A stretch of 64,000 nt of DNA from Candidatus Aenigmatarchaeota archaeon (GCA_016180945.1 JACPAG010000001.1:145900-209899), one strand, 5' to 3'; positions 40,134-49,022 are shown, counted from the stretch's first letter. Notes: generated by a model from the letters alone, not told the origin. Numbers and translations: made by a program.

Positions 40134-41189
40134 TCACATTACCCAGAACCTCTCTTTGCCTTCTGTTTTCAGCGCTGAAAACATATCTATGAAATCCTTT
40201 TCGCTTATGTGCCTGCCAATAGACGTGAAGCTGGCTGCGTTGCACAGCGGCCTTATCTCAGTGTATAGTTGCCCTGTTGCGCCCGGCGAAACGGACTGGT
40301 CAACAACTCCTGCTTTCTTTATCTGTTGCAGCGCTTCTTTTATTTCATCCTCGGGAAACGGCCTCAGGACACGAATCCTTAGAAGGCCCGCCTTTTCCCC
40401 CTGTTCGCGCAGCCGGTTGACAGCAGCCTTGCCGGTTGACGAGTGAAAGCCCGCCACAACCAGAGCATACTCAGCATCGTCCATCATGTACTTCTCTACT
40501 GTCGGGTACAATCTTTTGAATTTCTCATCCCATTTGTCCTGCACATTTTTTATCACGCCGGCCGCGTTTTTCATGGCCTTGTGCTGGCTGGCCCTCATTT
40601 CCATGTACTCGTCGCCTACCGGCGCCCCGACCGTTTTTGCAGCCCCCATTTTTAGTTTGGGCAAAAAATTGCCGATCTTCTTTTCCGTCGGCACCAGGAC
40701 AGGCTCCCGGAAATTCGGGATGCCGTCTATGTTTACGACCGACGGCAGCAGGGCTTTTTCGCTGATGCGGTAAGCCATTATTATGCTGTCCATAATCTCC
40801 TGGTTGCTCTCGGCCAGGAATATAATCCATCCGGCGTCGCGCAGAAGAAAGACGCTGTGCTCTGCTTTTATTGTATACGCGCCCAGCCCGCGCGAGACGC
40901 AGGCGGCAACCAGGGGCAGCCGCATGAACGAAGCCGTATAAAATTCGTGCATGGCGTGCGGCACGGAGAATGTCGTGAACGTCCTCTTTTCGGCAAGTAC
41001 CGAACCGATGGAAGACGCGACGGCCGAGCTTTGCGAATCGACTTCAAAAATATCCATGGATTCGTTGATTTCAGAAATCTTTTTTGCTATATTCAGCGAG
41101 AGCGGCTCTGGAAAATGCGGCATCGCCTGCACAGCCGAGAGCTTTGCGCCGTAAGCGGCAGCATCCGTGGCGCTTATAAGTTCGCTCAT
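40134..41189 (-). CDS. porA: 2-oxoacid:ferredoxin oxidoreductase alpha subunit
   Basis: Por-alpha fold; adjacent to porB and porD. Confidence 0.88.
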   Translation of the reverse strand: MSELISATDAAAYGAKLSAVQAMPHFPEPLSLNIAKKISEINESMDIFEVDSQSSAVASSIGSVLAEKRTFTTFSVPHAMHEFYTASFMRLPLVAACVSRGLGAYTIKAEHSVFLLRDAGWIIFLAESNQEIMDSIIMAYRISEKALLPSVVNIDGIPNFREPVLVPTEKKIGNFLPKLKMGAAKTVGAPVGDEYMEMRASQHKAMKNAAGVIKNVQDKWDEKFKRLYPTVEKYMMDDAEYALVVAGFHSSTGKAAVNRLREQGEKAGLLRIRVLRPFPEDEIKEALQQIKKAGVVDQSVSPGATGQLYTEIRPLCNAASFTSIGRHISEKDFIDMFSALKTEGKERFWVM

Positions 41190-41201
41190 TTTCGAAACAC
41201 C

Positions 41202-41486
41202 TTATTCCCTTTCCTCCGTTATCGCGCCGCACGGGCATTCGCGCAGGCATATCAAACAGCCGGTGCATACGTCATAGTTTATCTTCGGAAAGCCCTTCTC
41301 TATTACAATGGCATTTTCGGGGCAGGCGGCATAGCAGCCGTACGTCTTTTTGCATTTTTTCAGCTCCAGCCTCGGCCTGAAAACCCGCACCGGGAAAACT
41401 TCCGCCTGCGTCGGTTTCTTCTCTTTTATGCCGTCTTCCGCAATCATGGTACTCATCACAATTTTCTTTCTTTTCTCAGAAGACAT
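41202..41486 (-). CDS. porD: 2-oxoacid:ferredoxin oxidoreductase delta subunit (2x[4Fe-4S])
   Basis: CKKTYGCYAACPENAI; CTGCLICLRECPCGAI. Confidence 0.9.
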   Translation of the reverse strand: MSSEKRKKIVMSTMIAEDGIKEKKPTQAEVFPVRVFRPRLELKKCKKTYGCYAACPENAIVIEKGFPKINYDVCTGCLICLRECPCGAITEERE

Positions 41487-41522
41487 TCGTCTTCTGGAAA
41501 CTCCAGAAAGCTTTGCTTTCTG
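41477..41522. repeat. Twin hairpin at the porD/porG junction
   Basis: CAGAAGACattcGTCTTCTG gaaact CAGAAAGCtttGCTTTCTG. Confidence 0.7.
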
Positions 41523-41645
41523 CGAGTTAAACCCAAGGGCGTTTCTTTATCCCCTAATTTCGTTAGTCGATAACCATATTACTTATATATTTTCTTTTCC
41601 CAAGGCTTTTCTTTTTAAAAAGAAAAGGCTTAAAGAAAAGGGCTT

Positions 41646-42188
41646 TTACATCCGCTTTACTTTTTTGAACCCCTCGTCCATGGCTGCAAGATTCTCTTTC
41701 TGGTTCTGCCTGATTTCAATCTCCGCGGCTCTTTTCATGGCGCGCAGCGAGATTTTAGTGAATATTTTGCAGAGCCCCCCCAGCATGGCCGTATTCGGTA
41801 TTGGTTTCAGCAGCGTTGAAAGCCCTATGTCCGTTGCGTTAACATAATAGTTTTTGACGTCCTTCTTCTTTATGCCGCCGAATCTTTCAGGCGCATTGAA
41901 CAGAACAGCACCCGCCCTGACGTCCTTTATATCCCCGAGGAGCGTTTTGTCCATCACAAGCAGGAAATCCGGTTCGGTGAGGTCTTTAGATAATATAGGC
42001 TTTTTGTCCGTCTTGACGTAGCTTGTTATGGGCGCAATCCTGGGCTCCTGCTTCCAGAACGTGAAATCCTGCACGTAAAAGCCGGAAAGAAAACAAGCCC
42101 TGTCGACTACCCGGCTGGCTATTTCCACGCCCTGCCCGCCCCTCCCGTGGATGCGGAATGTGTACATATTCCAATAAATTGGGCGCAA
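41646..42188 (-). CDS. porG: 2-oxoacid:ferredoxin oxidoreductase gamma subunit
   Basis: FRIHGRGGQGVEIASRV. Confidence 0.92.
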   Translation of the reverse strand: MRPIYWNMYTFRIHGRGGQGVEIASRVVDRACFLSGFYVQDFTFWKQEPRIAPITSYVKTDKKPILSKDLTEPDFLLVMDKTLLGDIKDVRAGAVLFNAPERFGGIKKKDVKNYYVNATDIGLSTLLKPIPNTAMLGGLCKIFTKISLRAMKRAAEIEIRQNQKENLAAMDEGFKKVKRM

Positions 42189-42270
42189 CAGCTTTTAAAA
42201 CTAGTGCTTTTTCTGCGAAAATTTGCTTAGAAACACCTGAAATGATGTTGTAGTTTAATTATTCTTATTT

Positions 42271-42315
42271 TCTTTTGACTGCAGGCTACTTTTCTTTCTA
42301 AAAGAAAAGGAGCCT
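42271..42315 (-). repeat. AGGCTCCTTTTCTTT..AAAGAAAAGTAGCCTGCAGTCAAAAGA repeat
   Basis: Shares arms and tail with the 23S insertion at about 57883-57925. Confidence 0.65.
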
Positions 42316-42317
42316 AA

Positions 42318-42527
42318 TGGGCCGGGCAGGAATCGAACCTGCAGCCTTCGCGGTGTAAACGCGACGTCATACCAATTTTGGTTCCCAAAATACAATTCAC
42401 ATTAGTTCTTTTGGGGTTCACCAAGACCTTTTCGAACACATTGACGCAACGAAGACTGACGCACTGCTGTGCGTCTATTTGGGTTGCGTCGGTTTGTTCA
42501 AAGGGATTGGTACTAGACCACCAGCCC
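42318..42527 (-). tRNA. tRNA-Val(UAC) with a ~138-nt D-loop intron (about 42374..42511)
   Basis: Acceptor GGGCTGG/CCGGCCC; anticodon loop with TAC; TTCGATT; the 5' exon stops in the D-loop. Confidence 0.85.
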
Positions 42528-42530
42528 AAG

Positions 42531-42648
42531 CGCTGGGAGAGAGATTTGAACTCTCGTGTGCTTTCGCACACAGGTTGTTTACAAGTCGTTTTCCGCAGAA
42601 AAGGGCTGTAGCAAACCTGCGCCTTGGACCAGACTTGGCTATCCCAGC
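42531..42648 (-). tRNA. tRNA-Ser(GCU) with a 37/38 intron (~32 nt) and long variable arm
   Basis: GCTGGGA/TCCCAGC; CAGGT-TTGCTA..A-ACCTG; variable arm GTGTGCgaaaGCACAC. Confidence 0.85.
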
Positions 42649-42712
42649 AATAAAACTTTATATATTACCGAAGCATATTAATAAAAGATTTATCTAAGAC
42701 GAAGGTGGTTTG

Positions 42713-43006
42713 ATGGCTATAAGTGTCAAGAATTTCTCGGATATGGCGCGCAAGGACGTCTTCACCAGCAGGGGTATCTATTGCGGAAAGGTGGTCGATA
42801 TCGGTCTGGACTTTGACAAATTCCGGGTCAAATCGGTTGTCGTGGACGCCGTAAGGGGGTCGCACTTCGCATCCATTGTCGGCGACAAGAAAGGCGTTGT
42901 TGTGCCCTATGCAATGGTCCAGTCTGTGGGCGATATCGTGTTAATCAAGCACGTGCCTCTGGCGGCAGTGGAGACCGAGACGGAAGAAGCGCCTGTCGAG
43001 GCCTGA
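42713..43006 (+). CDS. PRC-barrel domain protein
   Basis: GKVVDIGLDFDKFRVKSVVVD..VPYAMVQSVGDIVLIK. Confidence 0.75.
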   Translation: MAISVKNFSDMARKDVFTSRGIYCGKVVDIGLDFDKFRVKSVVVDAVRGSHFASIVGDKKGVVVPYAMVQSVGDIVLIKHVPLAAVETETEEAPVEA

Positions 43007-43087
43007 TTCTCTTTTGCTCAATAAACGCTAGAAAGTAGGCGTGCCAATAGATTATCATTCAAGGAAAAATAAATAATAATAATAATA

Positions 43088-43144
43088 TGGCACTCGACTT
43101 GAAACAGACTGACGCACAGCAGTGCGTCTAGTTATTGAGGGGAG
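43088..43144 (+). repeat. TGGC-NN-TCGACT//AGGGGAG element with nested GACGCAC palindrome upstream of the next ORF
   Basis: TGGCACTCGACTtgaaacagactGACGCACAGCAGTGCGTCtagttattgAGGGGAG. Confidence 0.7.
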
Positions 43145-43148
43145 GTAT

Positions 43149-43472
43149 ATGCCAGCCGACAAAGAAAAGCCCGTCGAAGAAAAGGCAAAGCAGCTGATGG
43201 ACCTGAGGACGCTGATGCTGACGTCGATAACGTCAGCCCTGGCTTTGGTCGTCGGCTTGTTCTGGAACGACGCCATAAAATCTGCCATCGAAAAGCTTGT
43301 CCCGCAGGGCGGGGACGTTGCCGCAAAGTTTGCGTCAGCAATCATAGTAACTATCATAGTTGTGGTGGTTGTTTACCTTCTTTTCCGCGCGCAGCGGATA
43401 GCAGCAGGGCAGCTAAGAGAAATGGCAGAATTGAAAGATAAATTAAGGAGAAGGACGAAAGGAATAGTATAA
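43149..43472 (+). CDS. DUF5654-like membrane protein
   Basis: MDLRTLMLTSITSALALVVGLFWNDAIKSAI. Confidence 0.6.
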   Translation: MPADKEKPVEEKAKQLMDLRTLMLTSITSALALVVGLFWNDAIKSAIEKLVPQGGDVAAKFASAIIVTIIVVVVVYLLFRAQRIAAGQLREMAELKDKLRRRTKGIV

Positions 43473-43601
43473 GTATGGAAAAAAGTAAGGAAAAGGCAAT
43501 GGTTCTCCTTTCGACTTAGCACATCCCCAGCCTACTTACCTTTTCCCTTTGCTTCTGCTTATTAATATTCTCAGTCAAGCAAATAATAACAACTTTGCAA
43601 T

Positions 43602-43722
43602 GCTCCCGTCGTCTAGTCCGGTCAAGGATAGGAGCCTTTCGCTTTTGTATAATATGGCAGTCGACTTTTGCCATAGCAAAAGGGGATAGCTTCGGACGCG
43701 AGTTCAAATCTCGCCGGGAGCA
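43602..43722 (+). tRNA. tRNA-Glu(UUC) with a 46-nt 37/38 intron (43642..43687)
   Basis: GCTCCCG/CGGGAGC; anticodon stem GGAGC/GCTTC, loop CT-TTC-G; T-loop TTCAAAT. Confidence 0.88.
43655..43687 (+). repeat. TGGC-N-TCGACT//AGGGGAT element filling the 3' part of the tRNA-Glu intron
   Basis: TGGCAGTCGACTTTTGCCATAGCAAAAGGGGAT. Confidence 0.85.
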
Positions 43723-43770
43723 TCATACTCAAAACTTAGATAGTAGTTCTTCTCACTAGCAGCACAATGG

Positions 43771-43798
43771 CTGGGTGGCTACAATTGTAGTCACCCAG
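43771..43798. promoter_or_regulatory. Palindrome CTGGGTGGCTAC-aatt-GTAGTCACCCAG upstream of fic
   Basis: Near-perfect inverted repeat; GTAGTCACC recurs nearer the fic start and downstream of the gene. Confidence 0.55.
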
Positions 43799-43837
43799 AG
43801 GCAAAACTACTTATATTTGTAGTCACCTATAGTTATT

Positions 43838-44773
43838 ATGCATATAGAAAAAAGGCGTGTCGGCAAGAGGACAAAATACTATCTTGCCCATGCTCTCAGG
43901 GACGGCAGGCAAGTCAAAAAAATAAGGGTTTATTTGGGTGCTGATAGCAAAGCCGTTAAGGGGAGGAGGGCTTCTGCCGAGCAAATAATCATGGAAAGAA
44001 TTAAGGCATATGAAATAATTTCCGATCCTTTTCGCCATGCGCTTAATACAAGGGAAATTGAAGATATCAAGTCCCTGGAAGCAAAGGGCGGCATAAGAAT
44101 AAAGCATCTAAGCGAAGATGATTGGAAAACATTTATAGAATCCTTCGTTTACGACACAAATGCCATCGAAGGGTCTTCCGTCACATTTACAGAAGTAACA
44201 GAAATACTGGAAAAGCAGGAGTGGCCCAAGGAGAGGGAGAAATGGGAGATATCGGAAACGTACGGCGTGAGGGATGCCATACAGCTGATAAGAAGCACTA
44301 AGGAGCATTTGTCATTGGAGCTCATGAAAGAGCTTCATAATGTCTGCTTCAGGAATTCCAAGCCGTTTGCAGGCAAATTCCGTGAGAAAGGTCAGGAAGT
44401 TGCCGTTGTCGACGGGCAGGGAAGGGTAATTCATAGGGGCGCCCCTTCAGGCATGGTCGTCAAGCTTCTCAAGGACCTAGTTTCATGGTACAGCAAGAAC
44501 AGGAGAAAATATCCTGCGATTGTCCTGGCAGTCGTGGTGCATAATCAGTTCGAGACTGTACACCCTTTTGCTGACGGCAATGGACGGGTCGGAAGGCTTT
44601 TGCTCAACAATATTCTTCTCCGGCACAACAAGCCGCCGGTGAATATAGAACTGAAAAACAGGAAGAAATACTATGCAGCGCTGGGAGAATATCAAGAAAA
44701 TGGAAATATAAGGCCGATGATAGAGCTTATACTCAAGGAATACAGGAATTTGAAGAAACTGCTGAAGAAATGA
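43838..44773 (+). CDS. Fic/DOC family protein (AMPylation fold)
   Basis: HPFADGNGRVGRLL; NAIEGSS inhibitory-helix-like motif. Confidence 0.95.
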   Translation: MHIEKRRVGKRTKYYLAHALRDGRQVKKIRVYLGADSKAVKGRRASAEQIIMERIKAYEIISDPFRHALNTREIEDIKSLEAKGGIRIKHLSEDDWKTFIESFVYDTNAIEGSSVTFTEVTEILEKQEWPKEREKWEISETYGVRDAIQLIRSTKEHLSLELMKELHNVCFRNSKPFAGKFREKGQEVAVVDGQGRVIHRGAPSGMVVKLLKDLVSWYSKNRRKYPAIVLAVVVHNQFETVHPFADGNGRVGRLLLNNILLRHNKPPVNIELKNRKKYYAALGEYQENGNIRPMIELILKEYRNLKKLLKK

Positions 44774-44912
44774 CGCCAAAGGCGTCTGTCTACAGTTGAA
44801 TACAGCCCATGAAAATGTAGTCACCTAGCACAGTTCTCTTACCGGCATAAATCCATTGTTGTTCAGCCAAAAGTGGGCGCCTGTTTTTTCATCCGGGGTT
44901 CGCCGGGAGCAT

Positions 44913-45722
44913 TTATTTTTTCATCATCTTTTCAAGATACTCTTTGTCTTTTATCGTCTGCTCAATCGGATTTCTTTTCCCTTCAAACTCGACGACAAGA
45001 TAACCATTATAATTCTGTTTCTTCAGCAGTTTTATCAGCTCAGTCCACGGCACTTCTCCTTTTCCCAGCGGCGGGAAAGAAAACAGTTTTATGGAATCTT
45101 TAGCATGGACATGGACAAAATATTTGCCCAATTTTGTGGCGGCCTCTAATGTATCCATACCAGAAAGGTTGAAATTCGCCGGGTCGAAATTCAGCCGGAG
45201 TTTCGGAATTTCTTTGAGCAGCGCCGAAACATCGCCTATCGTGCTTATTGCATGCAGCGGGCTGTTTTCCAGAGCAATTGTTATTCCATTTGCCGCGGCA
45301 TAGTCGACAGCCCTTGCCATATTTTCTATCATCGCTTGTTTATCGGCCCCTTTTCCGGAATGAGTGCAAATTATGTTAATCCCCGCGGCATGCGCATATT
45401 CCACTACTTCTCTAAATCGTTTCATCTTACTCTTCTCAAAAAAATTCGTGTATCCGCCCAAGGAAGTGATGGATAAGTTCAATTCGTCTGCCAAGTCGCT
45501 TAATTGTTCTGGCCCTAAAGTCATCTGCTCGGCGTCTTCGCACATGACCTGCACGCCTTCAAATCCCATAGAAGAAATTTTTTCCAGCGCCCGTTTTGTA
45601 TACCTGTATCTTTTGATAGCGCCTAGTTTAGCCAGCCCCATAAAAGAATAAGTTCCTAATTTAGCCATGCTTGATGGAAACGGCAGGAAGTTGAAGTTGT
45701 AGTCCAGGCATCCGAGTTTCAT
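44913..45722 (-). CDS. Sugar phosphate isomerase/epimerase (xylose isomerase-like TIM barrel)
   Basis: GFEGVQVMCED, ALENSPLHAI, NFDPANF, HVHAKDS. Confidence 0.85.
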   Translation of the reverse strand: MKLGCLDYNFNFLPFPSSMAKLGTYSFMGLAKLGAIKRYRYTKRALEKISSMGFEGVQVMCEDAEQMTLGPEQLSDLADELNLSITSLGGYTNFFEKSKMKRFREVVEYAHAAGINIICTHSGKGADKQAMIENMARAVDYAAANGITIALENSPLHAISTIGDVSALLKEIPKLRLNFDPANFNLSGMDTLEAATKLGKYFVHVHAKDSIKLFSFPPLGKGEVPWTELIKLLKKQNYNGYLVVEFEGKRNPIEQTIKDKEYLEKMMKK

Positions 45723-45997
45723 GGCTTTAATAAAGACAACAAGTTTTAAATCTAAGAATTCCATCCTCTTTTGCATCTCGGAGTGTTGTAGTTAGAGTGT
45801 TGAATCTAGGGTGATAGGTAGGTTTAAAAAACGCCGCCCAGCATTAAGATATAGAGGTGAATAAAATGGAAGCATCAATAAAGTTCAGAAAGCGGTTTTA
45901 ATGTGGTAACGAAACGAATGAATGAGTGATTTATTCATTGATTTATTCATTTATTGACTTCCTAATCCTTATCCATACTTCTTCTCTACAAAGAAAA

Positions 45998-46282
45998 TCA
46001 AACGTCCTGAAGCCTTACCTTTTTCACAACGATATAATTTTCTACGTAGTTTAATGTCGCCTTTGGCGCAATTCTGGCTATTTTTTTCTTTGCCGTTCTT
46101 TGGTCCAGATGCTGGTTCTCTATCTTAACTATATCCTTTTTGCCCAGCGTTTCGCTGTCAATATTCATCAGTATGGATACGACGCCTTTTGGTTTCAGTG
46201 CTTCTACCACTTTCGTTGCTTTGCCGGCTGTTATGTGGTCTATCACTGTGCCGGCTTCTATATCAGTAATTCGTTTTTCCAT
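45998..46282 (-). CDS. pyrI: Aspartate carbamoyltransferase regulatory chain, allosteric domain only
   Basis: AGTVIDHITAGKATKVVEAL, LGKKDIVKIEN, IAPKATLNYVENYIVV; no zinc domain after it. Confidence 0.8.
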   Translation of the reverse strand: MEKRITDIEAGTVIDHITAGKATKVVEALKPKGVVSILMNIDSETLGKKDIVKIENQHLDQRTAKKKIARIAPKATLNYVENYIVVKKVRLQDV

Positions 46283-46395
46283 GATAAAAATACGCCAGAA
46301 AAGGATTAGAAGATTAGATAAAAGATTTTATCATGGAATAGGTTTCGGTGATAAGTTTAAAACTAATAAATTAGTAAAAGCAATTGCGGGAGCCA

Positions 46396-46573
46396 GCGGG
46401 GATAGTAATTGTTAATGGAATGTTAATAATTACACCCATCGCCTAGCCTGGTCAATGGCGCAAGGTTGAGGAAGCCCTTTTCCGCTTCGGCGCAAAAGCG
46501 CTTGCGGAAAATATTAGGGCTGTAAAGGCCTTGTTCCTTAGTGGATTCGGGAGTTCAAATCTCCCTCCCCGCA
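46396..46573 (+). tRNA. tRNA-Leu(GAG) with two introns (about 46403-46438 near position 7/8; about 46471-46529 at 37/38)
   Basis: GCGGGGA/TCCCCGC; CAAGG-TTGAGG..G-CCTTG; T-arm GGGAGttcaaatCTCCC; intron 1 hairpin GTAATTGTTAAT/ATGTTAATAATTAC. Confidence 0.8.
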
Positions 46574-46641
46574 TGAGAAGAATTGTATATTGTCAAAGCC
46601 CGTTCGAAAGCTTCTTAAATGTATATACATAGTATATACGT

Positions 46642-47427
46642 ATGACAAGCGTGGTTAAGGCGGTCAAGAGGTACGGAAACTCGGGAGGCGTTTACGTGCC
46701 CAGCAAATGGATAGGCGGGAAAGTAAAAGTGGAGTTGATAGAGGAGCCCCTGGACCCTAGGCATGTTCTGGCCAGAATACCGCTGGAGCACGTGATCAGC
46801 GCGATTTTATACGGCTCTTACGCGAGAAAAGAGTCGCTGGAAGGCTCGGACATGGACATATTGCTGGTTGTCGACGACGACTCCAAGATAAGCATAGCGC
46901 CGGAGCTGAAACAAAAATACGATATACAGATAAAGAGCCTGAGAAATCTCAGAAATGCCTTGGTACACGACCCGGTTTTTTACAAAATAATCAAGGATGA
47001 AGCTGTAGCTATTTTAAATCATCAGTTTCTCGACAGCTTAAAAAAAGAGGCGCCAAAAACAATTGATATAAAGAAAAGAATTGAACTGGCCGAATCCTCC
47101 CTGAACATAACAAAAGAAATACTAAAAATTGGCGGGGATATTGCAAATCTGGTTTACCCGCTTATAATGCGCCTGAAAGAGATTCTTCTGATAGAATATT
47201 TCCTTGAAGATAAGAAATATTCGACTAAGGCACTGAAGCACGAGATTCTGGATTGTGGAATAACCTCGAAAGAATTTTCTCTGCTGATGGATATATACAG
47301 AACATCAAGGAATGGCAAAAGGATTCCAAAAACCCTATTGTCAACAGATACAATAACAAAAATAACATTGCTCCTGGAGAATAAGATACAGTATGTCAAG
47401 CAAAAAGCGCGCGAAAAAAGGGATTGA
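46642..47427 (+). CDS. Nucleotidyltransferase-domain protein with N-terminal AbrB/DUF2080-like segment
   Basis: VKRYGNSGGVYVPSKWIGGKVKVELIEE; LYGSYARKESLEGSDMDILLVV. Confidence 0.75.
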   Translation: MTSVVKAVKRYGNSGGVYVPSKWIGGKVKVELIEEPLDPRHVLARIPLEHVISAILYGSYARKESLEGSDMDILLVVDDDSKISIAPELKQKYDIQIKSLRNLRNALVHDPVFYKIIKDEAVAILNHQFLDSLKKEAPKTIDIKKRIELAESSLNITKEILKIGGDIANLVYPLIMRLKEILLIEYFLEDKKYSTKALKHEILDCGITSKEFSLLMDIYRTSRNGKRIPKTLLSTDTITKITLLLENKIQYVKQKAREKRD

Positions 47428-47599
47428 GTCCTTGGAGAAGCAGATAGAACTGCATAAAAGCAAGCTAAAGGCGGCAGAAGAAAGCGGAAACATCGGCTTG
47501 GCTAATTACTATGAAAAGGAAATAGAACATTTCGAGCAAGCAAAGGAAAAGCTGGAGCGCAGAGCAATGCCGAGGGCGAAAAGGAAAAAGATGCCCTGA
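47393..47599 (+). CDS. Small basic coiled-coil protein
   Basis: ORF overlapping the preceding gene. Confidence 0.45.
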   Translation: MSSKKRAKKGIESLEKQIELHKSKLKAAEESGNIGLANYYEKEIEHFEQAKEKLERRAMPRAKRKKMP

Positions 47600-47750
47600 A
47601 TGTGCTATCCGAATATTTATATATAGGGGCAATCGCAATAGTTGAATTATAGTGAAACCAGAAAAGAATCGGTATATTAATTTCTGGTTTTACATATAGT
47701 CAGCAAGGATGTAATATGCCGTTTATTTCCTTGCATGACTATAGATAAGT

Positions 47751-47969
47751 ATGGCATTCCATCTTTCTGTGAACGTGCACAGTTTTCCGAAGTGCAGCAG
47801 GTGCGGCAACGACATGGCGCTGGTACTGGTTTCGGAAACGGAAACAAGAATCGGCGAAGGAAAATCAGGCGTCTTCAGCAGCTCGCCCAAGTCCACGCAG
47901 TCGGAAGAGGATACGGACAAGGCATTCTTCGGCTGGAAATGCAGCTGCGGCAATAGTATTACCGCATAA
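47751..47969 (+). CDS. Small zinc-ribbon protein
   Basis: FPKCSRCGNDM...GWKCSCGN. Confidence 0.55.
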   Translation: MAFHLSVNVHSFPKCSRCGNDMALVLVSETETRIGEGKSGVFSSSPKSTQSEEDTDKAFFGWKCSCGNSITA

Positions 47970-48027
47970 GACATTTTTATTATGATTAATAATAGGAATA
48001 CGACTGGAAGGAGCAAAAATTATAAAA

Positions 48028-48108
48028 TGGCTATCGACTCAAGCAAAGACCAGAGGTCTTTGATGCATCAAAAGACTTTGTCTTTTGATTGTGCGGAGGC
48101 AAGGGGAT
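48028..48108 (+). repeat. TGGC-N-ATCGACT//AGGGGAT element with a twin hairpin nested inside, overlapping the NUDIX start
   Basis: TGGCTATCGACTcaagCAAAGACCagaGGTCTTTGatgcatCAAAAGACtttGTCTTTTGattgtgcggaggcAAGGGGAT(G). Confidence 0.8.
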
Positions 48109-48499
48109 GATAGATAAAGTCGGAGCCCTCATACTTGTTGACAGAAAGATTCTGCTCGCCCGGCCGAAAAACAAAAATGCGTTTCTCATACCCGGCGGCA
48201 AAAGAGAAGGCGATGAAAGCGACGAGCAGACGCTGCGCCGTGAAATCATGGAAGAATTGGGAACGGAAATAATAACAATGAAACACTACGGCACATTCCA
48301 GGACGAGGCCGTCTTTGGAGGCATGGTAAAGATTGCCGCTTATCTCTGCGGCGTGAAAGGCAGGATGAAGCCGCAGTCCGAGATAGAAGAAATCCGCTTT
48401 TTCGGAAAAGACGAGCTTCAGAAATCAAGCGGGGAATATATAGGAAGCGTGATGAAGAATCATATTTTGCCGAAGCTCATAGCGGACGGGCTATTGTGA
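48107..48499 (+). CDS. NUDIX hydrolase
   Basis: GGKREGDESDEQTLRREIMEELG. Confidence 0.92.
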   Translation: MIDKVGALILVDRKILLARPKNKNAFLIPGGKREGDESDEQTLRREIMEELGTEIITMKHYGTFQDEAVFGGMVKIAAYLCGVKGRMKPQSEIEEIRFFGKDELQKSSGEYIGSVMKNHILPKLIADGLL

Positions 48500-48601
48500 T
48501 AAGAAGCAAAACCAGAAAAAGCGATTAGAAAATAGGAATTTAATCATACAACCATAGATGAACTTAAACTTCCATTTCCAACTTACCCAGGTGAAAAAAA
48601 A

Positions 48602-48874
48602 ATGCGCCGCTGCACGATTGTTGTTTCCGGCCTAGTCCATGGAGTCGGCTTCCGTTCGTTTGCTTCTAAGATAGCCAGAGAACTCGGGCTTAAAGGCTTC
48701 GTGCAAAACCTTCCGAACGGAAAGGTCAGCGTAGTTGCAGAAGGTTACGAAGCCTACATCAACAAACTAATCGACGCCCTGAAGAAAGGTCCCCCGCTCT
48801 CTGCCGTAGAGAATGTAGAAACAAAATGGAGCGACCCGAAAAACGAGTTCGGCGATTTCGAGATTAAAATCTGA
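48602..48874 (+). CDS. acyP: Acylphosphatase
   Basis: VVSGLVHGVGFRSFASKIARELGLKGFVQNLPNGKVSVVAEG. Confidence 0.95.
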   Translation: MRRCTIVVSGLVHGVGFRSFASKIARELGLKGFVQNLPNGKVSVVAEGYEAYINKLIDALKKGPPLSAVENVETKWSDPKNEFGDFEIKI

Positions 48875-49022
48875 ACGCAAAATAAGCCGCCGACAGAATC
48901 AGGAATGCAACGGACAGGATTATTGCTATCATAGAGACAGCGCCGCCGGTAATCCACAGCCTCAATATCTCTAAAGACAGCGCTATGCCCAGAAAAAACC
49001 TGATGTAGCTTCCCAGAGCCAT
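48864..49022 (-). CDS. Small membrane protein, 52 aa
   Basis: MALGSYIRFFLGIALSLEILRLWITGGAVSM... Confidence 0.45.
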   Translation of the reverse strand: MALGSYIRFFLGIALSLEILRLWITGGAVSMIAIILSVAFLILSAAYFAFRF

